A stretch of 64,000 bases of DNA from NCBI GenBank assembly GCA_035489435.1, contig DATHKG010000060.1; one strand, 5' to 3'. This document shows, one piece after another, positions 52,760 to 59,587 of this stretch (position 1 is the stretch's first letter; every line of letters begins with the position of its first letter). The notes under the pieces were generated by a model. The model had not been told where the DNA came from. It saw nothing but the letters and a program-made list of their open reading frames with translations, and ran no database searches. Made by a program: the position numbers and the translations under genes. Source of the DNA: DATHKG01 sp035489435. Lineage in GTDB: Bacteria; Bacteroidota; Bacteroidia; Chitinophagales; Chitinophagaceae.

Positions 52760-53623
52760 ATGATGGAAGACACGATAGTTGATCCTATAAAAACTTCAAA
52801 AGCAGTTTCATTTTTAAAGCAAGAGCCGGTTTCAACTATCATAAAATGTGTTTTGTTTTGGCTGGTCTTTATAGGGCTGTTGTTCCTTGGGGGATCCTTA
52901 CTGGTTCCGCTGTTTAGGAAAGATTGGTCCTCGATGTTTTTTGGAATCGTGGGAACAATCGCAGCCATTATGACTATCTATTTATTTTTGAGAAATGAGA
53001 AGCGCAGGTTCCGGGATATCTGGCTGGTATTTGAAAGGAAATCTATCGCCAGGTTTATATCCGGCTATTTGATTGGTACTATCATTTGTGCGATAATGAT
53101 TGGCATTTTGGTGCTGTTCAGTGATCTGGAATTACACAAAAACACATCATTCGTATTCAGTAGTGGCATAGCGGCCAGTTATCTCGCCATCATTCCCCTT
53201 GGCATGATGGAAGAGCTGGCATTCAGATCTTATACTTTCGTAAAACTTAATGCTACATTTAATTTTCGGATAACCCAGTTAGTTGTGGCAATTGCTTTTG
53301 CAGCCTATCATATAATTGGTGGCCAGGGAATCCTAAGTGCCTTGCTTGGACCTGGTGTCTGGGCTTATGTGTTCGGATTGGCGACTATACGCTATGGTGG
53401 AATCGCAATGCCGCTTGGCTTGCATGTTGCCGCAAATGTAAGCCAGGCGTTCGCAGGGATGAAAGGGAAAAATGATGCCGTCTTATTGCTGGACTACGGC
53501 GCTCAACCTGCAGCGGATGCCATAAGTCGAACAGAAACCATTGGAGTAATAATGCATCTGGCAATGTTGATTATCGCAGTTGTGTTTACAGAAATTTATG
53601 TCCGGAAATTGAAAGGAATTTAG
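52760..53623 (+). CDS. CPBP family intramembrane glutamic protease
   Basis: A 287-residue integral membrane protein with about seven hydrophobic segments. The active-site motif is MMEELAFRSYTF (EExxxR), followed in the last third by VVAIAFAAYHIIGGQGI (the FxxxH motif with its His) and GLHVAANVS (HxxxN/B). CPBP/Abi enzymes cleave membrane substrates such as prenylated proteins or signalling peptides. It starts ATG ATG; the second is equally possible. It lies alone, with the sulfatase scar just downstream on the same strand. Confidence 0.92.
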   Translation: MMEDTIVDPIKTSKAVSFLKQEPVSTIIKCVLFWLVFIGLLFLGGSLLVPLFRKDWSSMFFGIVGTIAAIMTIYLFLRNEKRRFRDIWLVFERKSIARFISGYLIGTIICAIMIGILVLFSDLELHKNTSFVFSSGIAASYLAIIPLGMMEELAFRSYTFVKLNATFNFRITQLVVAIAFAAYHIIGGQGILSALLGPGVWAYVFGLATIRYGGIAMPLGLHVAANVSQAFAGMKGKNDAVLLLDYGAQPAADAISRTETIGVIMHLAMLIIAVVFTEIYVRKLKGI

Positions 53624-53695
53624 TCGTTAGATGTTCAATCTTCTGGTCATCACCCTGAGCTATTTATGTCATTATGTATGTACATATATAATAAT

Positions 53696-53725
53696 ATCTT
53701 ACTTTGCTACATCTTACTTTGCTAC
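53696..53725. repeat. Exact 15-bp tandem duplication
   Basis: ATCTTACTTTGCTAC occurs twice in a row (53696-53710, 53711-53725) without mismatch, in the gap before the sulfatase scar. Confidence 0.9.
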
Positions 53726-54009
53726 AAAATTCAATGGGATTGATCATTTTAGACAATTTTCAGGGACTACTTATCAGCCTTTCTCTTCTTTATTCCAGGT
53801 CCAAAAGCCGGGGACAAATAGCAGATGGATCGCTTGGGGAAAACCGGCCAAACATTGTGTTTATAATGTCTGATGACCATGCTTATAACCCCCGATTGAA
53901 CAATGTTTACAATCTTCCCATTTATAAAAAACAGTTGGCTGAACTCAAAAAGAAACTACTAACTCTTCAAAATCAATACGGTGATGAAACCGGCAATATA
54001 GACAAGTAA
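53704..54009 (+). pseudogene. Scar of a sulfatase (N- and C-terminal ends joined)
   Basis: The frame 53704-54009 has 101 codons. Its middle (from 53839) reads ENRPNIVFIMSDDHAYN, which is the N-terminal metal site of type I sulfatases (RPNIVFIMSDDHAY). At once it goes on with PRLNNVYNLPIYKKQLAELK, the C-terminal line of the same family (DPxExNNVYNxPxY). The roughly 400 residues between, including the formylglycine Cys/Ser site, are missing but the frame continues to a normal stop. Upstream codons include LLISLSLLYS, possibly part of the old signal. This is a deletion remnant. It may have belonged to the neighbouring glycan locus. Confidence 0.75.
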
Positions 54010-54032
54010 GCAGGATACTGTAGCCGGCAACT

Positions 54033-54764
54033 TTATTCTCTCCGGCTCTCAATGGTGTAAACAAAACTGTCGGCCCGGTAATACCCTAGATTGTATTCTA
54101 TCGGGCGCTCACCCTGGTCAAATACAAATCGCTTACGCATGAGTATAGGGCTTCCCGGTTCAACTTCAAGCTTACCTGCAATGAATTTATCTGCTGCTAT
54201 TGCACTTATTTCTTCCTGTGAAAGATTTGCCACAACCATATGATCTTTTTCCAGGATCTCGTAAAGTGGACGTTTAAAATCCTCTTCTCCCGTTAACCCA
54301 ACACGCGGATGGAAGTAGGAAACAAAATATACAAACGGCCCTTCCGGTTTACCTCTTAATCTTTCAAGCTTTAATATTTTTTTTTCAGTGCTGATCTCGA
54401 AAAAATTCGCAATTTGTTCGGTTGGTATTACCCAACTCACATGCAGTTCGAAGTTTTTAATCGGAATTCCACGAGCTTTCATCTCCTGGGAAAAAGAAAG
54501 CCAGTTGTTTGATTTGGAACTGACCGTTGTCCCGGAGACCTTTGTACCGATACCTTTCTTTCTTATTAATAATCCTTCATAAACCAACTTATTCAAGGCC
54601 TGCCTTATGGTAGTACGGGAAATGGCAAGTTGTTTGGCCAGGTCAACCTCGTTTGGAATCAGTTTCCCATTGGCATACTGGGGATCAGCTATAATGGTCC
54701 TCAACAGATGTTCGGCCTGCACGTGTAGAGGAATATGACTTTTGTGATCTAATTTCATTTTCAA
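54033..54764 (-). CDS. GntR/HutC family (UTRA) transcriptional regulator
   Basis: A 243-residue regulator. The N-terminal GntR winged helix is clear (LHVQAEHLLRTIIADPQYAN, LIPNEVDLAKQLAISRTTIR, LVYEGLLIRKKGIGTKVSG). The C-terminal UTRA ligand-binding domain follows (PTEQIANFFEISTEKKILKL, RLRGKPEGPFVYFVSYFHPR, ILMRKRFVFDQGERPIEYNL, GYYRADSFVYTIESR). HutC-type regulators repress sugar, amino-sugar or histidine operons. It diverges from the mannose operon across 498 bp with palindromic sites close to that operon's promoter, so it is the likely local repressor. The ligand is inferred to be a sugar phosphate. Confidence 0.92.
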   Translation of the reverse strand: MKMKLDHKSHIPLHVQAEHLLRTIIADPQYANGKLIPNEVDLAKQLAISRTTIRQALNKLVYEGLLIRKKGIGTKVSGTTVSSKSNNWLSFSQEMKARGIPIKNFELHVSWVIPTEQIANFFEISTEKKILKLERLRGKPEGPFVYFVSYFHPRVGLTGEEDFKRPLYEILEKDHMVVANLSQEEISAIAADKFIAGKLEVEPGSPILMRKRFVFDQGERPIEYNLGYYRADSFVYTIESRRE

Positions 54765-55125
54765 AAGCTGATTCAGGTGAAATTAAGTAAAAATGTAGAT
54801 TTGTCACTATGTGCCAACATTTGCAAATCAGTTGCAATGATAATTAATATTCACCACAGTGTTTAAACAGTACAAAACGTATGTGCATATTCGTTAGATT
54901 AGTACAACAATTTATCTGTCTGAATCCGGGAACCTGATTCAGCTGTATTATAGCTGATTATTAAGCCTGGGAACCTATCTGTTAAAGTAGCAATTTATGT
55001 AACCGGTTTGTGGCAACTCCGGGATCCGGGAACCGCCCGTTTTCACTAATTTAACACGAAGAGGAACCGCCTGATTAGTAAAAAGGATATCAGGATCATA
55101 TATTGAAATGTTAGGGCCGATTGAA

Positions 55126-55190
55126 TTTTGTAGCTGTTTTTGGTATATTAATATATTTGGACTAATTATGTACCTACATTATAACATAAT
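55126..55190 (+). promoter_or_regulatory. Promoter with overlapping dyads, likely GntR target
   Basis: TTTTG (55126-55130), 21-bp spacer and TATATTTG (55152-55159) fit the Bacteroidota promoter. TATATTAATATA (55144-55155) is a perfect palindrome overlapping the -7 box. Directly downstream, ATTATGT (55165-55171) and ACATAAT (55184-55190) form another dyad with a 12-bp spacer. The positions suit a repressor, probably the divergent GntR; no binding data exist. Confidence 0.5.
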
Positions 55191-55209
55191 AAATTCTAGT
55201 CGTCCAGCC

Positions 55210-55237
55210 TTTAAGCCGTTAGATCCCACGGCTTAAA
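55210..55237 (+). promoter_or_regulatory. 10-bp hairpin in the leader of the isomerase gene
   Basis: TTTAAGCCGT (55210-55219) and ACGGCTTAAA (55228-55237) are perfectly complementary with an 8-nt loop, 25 nt before the ATG. It could be an operator dyad or an RNA hairpin that affects translation. Confidence 0.55.
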
Positions 55238-55262
55238 TTAACAGTAGAAAATAATACAGAAC

Positions 55263-57101
55263 ATGTTGGTTACCAGTACAACTTCATCTGATAAGAAAGA
55301 CCCGGTTCAAAGTGATAAAAGGCTGAGTCTGCAGCGGCTTTTGCCGCAAAAAGTGCAAAAAGAGGTGCAAACAACAGGCGATTACCAGCTATTTCCCTCT
55401 CATCCTTTAGGAACAGGAAAGATTTTCAATGGGTATGAATCGCTTGCCGTATGGATCCTCAGACATCCCACGGTTATCATTGATGGATACAGCGGGGTTT
55501 TATGGCAGGATGTCCGGACCTTTTTATCTGAAGTTTTTTATTTCAAAGGGGTAAGGGTGAATTGGCTCGATATGACGTCTTTTTTAAAAACTCCTGAAGA
55601 GATTGCTGCAATTGTGGACCCTTATCTTGGAAGCTCAGATAGCCTCTGGGGAAAAAAATGTGATTATGATATCAACAATTTTTTTAACCATGCCAGCCTG
55701 GAGGCTATTCAACCGGATGACCTTTACGATCTTAATATTTTGTTTGGCTCCGGTGCGGCTTTGGTAAGATGGCCGGATACTCCGGTGATTTATCTGGACT
55801 TGCCAAAAAATGAACTGCAATATCGTATGAGGGCGGGTTCTATCACAAATCTTGGATGCAGATACCCGACACGTCCATCGGAAATGTACAAGCGATTTTA
55901 TTTTGTGGACTGGGTTGTGTTGAATAAACATAAAAAAGATTTAATGTCCAGGGTCTCCGTGTTTGCAGATGTTCAATGGATGGATTCCGTTAACTGGATG
56001 TTGAATGAGAGCCTTTCAGAAGGGCTGCAAGCTATGAGCAGATCGGTATTCCGCGTGCGTCCCTGGTTTGAAGCCGGTGCCTGGGGCGGTCATTGGATGA
56101 AAGACAGGTTTGAAGGATTGAGCAAAGATGAAGTGAACTATGCCTGGTCTTTTGAATTAATAGTACCGGAAAACGGGATCATTTTTGAAAGCGATGGTTA
56201 CCTGCTGGAGCTTTCATTTGATTACCTGATGTTTGCAGATAACAGAGCAATCCTTGGAAAACATGCCGGATTTTTCGGGGACGAGTTCCCGATCAGGTTT
56301 GATTTCCTGGATACCTGGGATGGGGGTAATCTTTCCATTCAGTGCCATCCTTCGCTGCAATATATACGCAGGCATTTTGGAGAACAAATAACACAGGATG
56401 AAACATATTATATACTGGATTGCAAAGAGGATGCGACTGTTTATCTTGGTTTCCAGGAAAATATCGATGCTGACAAGTTTCGGGAGGTGCTGGAAAACAG
56501 TCGCAACAACAACGTAATTGTTGCGATTGAAGAATACGTCCTGGCTCACCAGGCTCATAAACATGACCTGTTCCTGATACCCAACGGCACAGTACACAGC
56601 GCAGGTGCAAATAACCTCGTTCTTGAAATCAGTGCAACGCCTTATATCTTCACTTTCAAGATGTATGATTGGTTAAGACTCGATCTTAACGGGGAACCAA
56701 GGGCCATCAACATTGAACACGCTTTCAACAATCTGAAATTTGAAAGAAAAGGCAACCGTGTAAAAAGTGAGTTAATCTCAACACCTTCTATCATTGAAAA
56801 AGGTGAGGATTGGGAACTGGTCCATCTGCCAACACATGATGAGCACCTGTATGATGTGAACCGTATAGAATTTAATTCAACTGTCAACCTTCGCACCAAA
56901 GGAAGCTGCCATGTATTGATGCTGGTAGAAGGCACTACCATTACAGTGAAAACTCCTGATGGCAGGGACACTATATTCCATTATGCTGAAACATTTGTTG
57001 TACCGGCTGCGGCAGAGTATTACCAGGTCACCAATCTTGGTAATAATAAAGCGAAGCTGATAATAGCCTTCATAAAAGACAATCTTGATTTTTTAAAATA
57101 A
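55263..57101 (+). CDS. Class I mannose-6-phosphate isomerase with an extra N-terminal domain
   Basis: A 612-residue protein. The C-terminal half (from about residue 270) is a type I phosphomannose isomerase: LSIQCHPSLQYIRRHFGEQI (zinc His), TYYILDCKEDATVYLGF and LFLIPNGTVHSAGANNLVLE (zinc His), with a cupin-like end. The first 270 residues are extra; they contain segments such as HPTVIIDGYSGVLWQDVRTF and ALVRWPDTPVIYLDLPKNEL that resemble nucleoside/nucleotide kinase folds but lack a P-loop GxxxxGK. The role of this part is unknown. It interconverts mannose-6-P and fructose-6-P. It is the first gene of the mannose operon, with MFS, kinase and mannosidase after it. Confidence 0.9.
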   Translation: MLVTSTTSSDKKDPVQSDKRLSLQRLLPQKVQKEVQTTGDYQLFPSHPLGTGKIFNGYESLAVWILRHPTVIIDGYSGVLWQDVRTFLSEVFYFKGVRVNWLDMTSFLKTPEEIAAIVDPYLGSSDSLWGKKCDYDINNFFNHASLEAIQPDDLYDLNILFGSGAALVRWPDTPVIYLDLPKNELQYRMRAGSITNLGCRYPTRPSEMYKRFYFVDWVVLNKHKKDLMSRVSVFADVQWMDSVNWMLNESLSEGLQAMSRSVFRVRPWFEAGAWGGHWMKDRFEGLSKDEVNYAWSFELIVPENGIIFESDGYLLELSFDYLMFADNRAILGKHAGFFGDEFPIRFDFLDTWDGGNLSIQCHPSLQYIRRHFGEQITQDETYYILDCKEDATVYLGFQENIDADKFREVLENSRNNNVIVAIEEYVLAHQAHKHDLFLIPNGTVHSAGANNLVLEISATPYIFTFKMYDWLRLDLNGEPRAINIEHAFNNLKFERKGNRVKSELISTPSIIEKGEDWELVHLPTHDEHLYDVNRIEFNSTVNLRTKGSCHVLMLVEGTTITVKTPDGRDTIFHYAETFVVPAAAEYYQVTNLGNNKAKLIIAFIKDNLDFLK

Positions 57102-57138
57102 CAAGAAGCACCTTCTATGTCTTCATGAAACATGCAAC

Positions 57139-57221
57139 GATAAACCATTGAATTATAAAAAGCTGAATTATAAAAAGCCGATAAACCATTGAATTATCAA
57201 AAAGTGAATTATTAAAAAAAG
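57139..57221. repeat. 41-bp tandem duplication within the mannose operon
   Basis: Two units (57139-57179 and 57180-57221) share GATAAACCATTGAATTATmA and an inner half-repeat TGAATTATnAAAAAG, so four half-units are seen. They fill most of the 132 bp between the isomerase and porter genes, on the same transcript. Confidence 0.85.
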
Positions 57222-57233
57222 AGAACCCGGATT

Positions 57234-58637
57234 ATGCAGAATAAAAAAATATTTCTGATGACTACAACCCTCGTCGCATCGCTGGGTGGATTCCTCTTTG
57301 GTTTTGATATGGCAGTGATATCTGGTGTTTTGCCTTTGTTGCAAAAACAATTCACTTTATCTGCTTTCCAGGAAGGATGGTTTGTTTCGTCGGCCCTGGT
57401 AGGTTGTATTGTGGGGGTTGCATTTTCCGGTGAATTAAGTGACAGGCTTGGGAGGAAAACACCACTGGTTACCTCTGCAATATTATTTCTTTTATCAGCC
57501 CTTGGCTGTGCGCTTATGCCAACTCTTCCATGGATCATAGCTGCAAGGTTTATCGGCGGGATAGGGATCGGTATCGCTTCCAATGTAGTTCCATTATATA
57601 TTTCAGAAATTGCACCGGCTAAATCACGTGGCCGTTTAATAACCTATTATCAGTTTGCATTGACCTTTGGAATTTTGGTTGCCTATCTTTCAAATGCAGG
57701 TCTTGTAAACCGCTCACTCAAAAATCCTGTTGGCGAAGGATATTTCCATACACTCTTTGTAACGGAAGTGTGGCGTGGTATGATGGGACTTGGTGTATTG
57801 CCCGCCCTGTTATTCCTGGTGGGTCTTTTCCTTGTACCTGAAAGTCCAAGATGGCTTATTCAGAAAGGTCATACCGAAAAAGGTAAGATCATTCTTAATA
57901 AAATAAATGAACCTGCTGAAGCTCAGAAAGATTTTCAAAACATAAAAGGAAATCTCCAGGAACAACAGATATCGTATAAAGAATTATTTGCCCCACAGTG
58001 GAGAAGGGCGTTGATTATTGGATTATTGCTGCCTTTGTTCTCTCAGTTTAGTGGTATCAATGCAATCATTTATTATGGTCCCAGTATCCTTAGTAACGCG
58101 GGCATTTCTTTAAGCAATTCTCTATTAAGCCAGGTAATTTTTGGTGCCGCCAATATGTTGTTCACGTTAATTGCAATCTGGAAAGTAGACAGTGCCGGGC
58201 GCCGGCCTTTATATCTTGCTGGTACTGCGGGGGCAGGCATCAGTTTATTTTTAACAGGGCTTTGTTTTGCGACCGGGGCAACAACCAGTATCTGGCTGCT
58301 TGTTTGTGTATTAGCATTCCTGGCCTGTTTCGCATTTTCAATAGGACCATTGAAATTTGTAATCGCTGCTGAAATCTTTCCAAACAAAATAAGGGGCCGG
58401 GCTATGGCGCTTAGCATAATGGTGATGTGGATAGCCGACACAATTGTTGGGCAACTAACCCCTGTTTTATTAAAAGGTATTGGTACAGCTGCTACCTTTT
58501 GGATGTTTGCTGCATTTTGCGTGATTGCATTTATCACTGTTTACAAATTACTTCCTGAAACAAAAGGAAAAACGCTCGAAGAAATTGAAAGTGATTGGAA
58601 AACCAGGGCGGGTAGCAAAAAAGAAGTATTGGTTTAG
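57234..58637 (+). CDS. MFS sugar porter
   Basis: A 467-residue transporter with 12 hydrophobic segments. Sugar-porter marks: GGFLFGFDMAVISGVLPLLQ, GELSDRLGRKTPL (loop 2-3), PLYISEIAPAKSRGRLITYY, VPESPRWLIQKG (loop 6-7), QFSGINAIIYYGPSIL, VDSAGRRPLYLAG and PETKGKTLEEIESDW at the end. It is typical of proton/sugar symporters such as XylE and GLUT-like proteins. Its place after the isomerase suggests mannose or a manno-oligosaccharide as substrate. It lies 132 bp after the isomerase gene, with 43 bp to the kinase gene. Confidence 0.94.
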   Translation: MQNKKIFLMTTTLVASLGGFLFGFDMAVISGVLPLLQKQFTLSAFQEGWFVSSALVGCIVGVAFSGELSDRLGRKTPLVTSAILFLLSALGCALMPTLPWIIAARFIGGIGIGIASNVVPLYISEIAPAKSRGRLITYYQFALTFGILVAYLSNAGLVNRSLKNPVGEGYFHTLFVTEVWRGMMGLGVLPALLFLVGLFLVPESPRWLIQKGHTEKGKIILNKINEPAEAQKDFQNIKGNLQEQQISYKELFAPQWRRALIIGLLLPLFSQFSGINAIIYYGPSILSNAGISLSNSLLSQVIFGAANMLFTLIAIWKVDSAGRRPLYLAGTAGAGISLFLTGLCFATGATTSIWLLVCVLAFLACFAFSIGPLKFVIAAEIFPNKIRGRAMALSIMVMWIADTIVGQLTPVLLKGIGTAATFWMFAAFCVIAFITVYKLLPETKGKTLEEIESDWKTRAGSKKEVLV

Positions 58638-58680
58638 TTTTTTGAAATATTATTGATAAGACGAAAACCCTTTTATTAAA

Positions 58681-59577
58681 GTGGAACAAATAAAGGAAAG
58701 CGGTGTTGCCTTAGGGGCAGATATTGGCGGATCACATATCACCGCTGCGCTTGTGGACATAAATAATAAACATTTATCTGAGCGGTCATTGTGCAGGCAT
58801 GCTATTAAACCAAATGCCGGTGTTGATGAGTTATTACAAGGATGGGCTGATTGTATAGCAAAGGCCTTGGGGAGCGCGAGTGTAGAAAAGATCTGTCTTG
58901 CAATGCCGGGGCCTTTCAGATATGACGAAGGTATATGCCTGATCAGGGATCAGAATAAATATCCGGGTTTGTATGGAGTAAATGTCAGTCAACGTTTGTC
59001 TGCAGCTTTAGGACTGGATCTGTCAGCCATTTATTTGCATAATGATGCTGCCTGCTTTTTACAGGGCGAAGTTTTCTCCGGATCTATTACCGGCATTAAA
59101 CGGGCAATAGGAATAACTCTTGGAACGGGGCTTGGCACAGCTATCTATAAAAATGGTATGGCCGAAAGTGCAGATTTATGGAACATGCCTTTCAAAGATT
59201 CAATTGCTGAAGATTTTATTTCTTCCAGATGGTTCACCAGGAAATATTATGAGCTCAGGGGCAAATCAATAGACGGAGTAAAAGAATTAGTGAATCTTGC
59301 TCATACGGAAGAACGGATAAGACAAATCTTTGAAGAGTTCGGGACTAATCTCGCAGAATTTGTCAATTGTTTTATTGAATTGGAAGATCCGGAAGCAGTA
59401 GTAATTGGTGGAAATATATCCCATGCCTTTCCATTTTTCAGCGAAAAACTTCTCAAACAGGTTCGAAATGTAAATCCCAGGGTCAGGATTTATAAAAGTG
59501 CGCAGGCCGAAAATGCGGCATTGATAGGTGCCGTCAGTAGTTGGTATAATTCAAACAAACGTTCATTGGCTGACTAA
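58681..59577 (+). CDS. ROK family sugar kinase
   Basis: A 298-residue kinase from GTG 58681. ATP and sugar sites: LGADIGGSHITAALVDI (phosphate-1), AMPGPF, YLHNDAACFLQGEVFSGS with the catalytic Asp, AIGITLGTGLGTAIYKNG (phosphate-2) and PEAVVIGGNIS (adenosine site). The CxCGxxGC zinc motif common in ROK proteins is absent. Such enzymes phosphorylate glucose, mannose, fructose or amino sugars at C6. In this operon it would convert imported mannose to mannose-6-P, the substrate of the isomerase. The GH92 gene starts 10 bp after its stop. Confidence 0.9.
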   Translation: MEQIKESGVALGADIGGSHITAALVDINNKHLSERSLCRHAIKPNAGVDELLQGWADCIAKALGSASVEKICLAMPGPFRYDEGICLIRDQNKYPGLYGVNVSQRLSAALGLDLSAIYLHNDAACFLQGEVFSGSITGIKRAIGITLGTGLGTAIYKNGMAESADLWNMPFKDSIAEDFISSRWFTRKYYELRGKSIDGVKELVNLAHTEERIRQIFEEFGTNLAEFVNCFIELEDPEAVVIGGNISHAFPFFSEKLLKQVRNVNPRVRIYKSAQAENAALIGAVSSWYNSNKRSLAD

Positions 59578-59587
59578 TTTTTTTGTA

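Larger units (their letters stand above)
54765..55262. other. Regulatory region between GntR and the mannose operon
   Basis: No gene was seen. It contains several copies of CGGGAACC/GGGAACC (about 54926-55030), a promoter and dyads near the operon (listed separately). The left part should hold the gntR promoter, but no exact match to the consensus was found. Confidence 0.45.

Noticed and set aside
53631..53873. An 80-residue ORF upstream of the sulfatase scar
   Set aside because: It is a different frame over the repeat and scar with no recognised domain.
59528..59587. Upstream start of the GH92 gene inside the kinase gene
   Set aside because: The ATG at 59588 is closer to the signal peptide and avoids overlap with the kinase.
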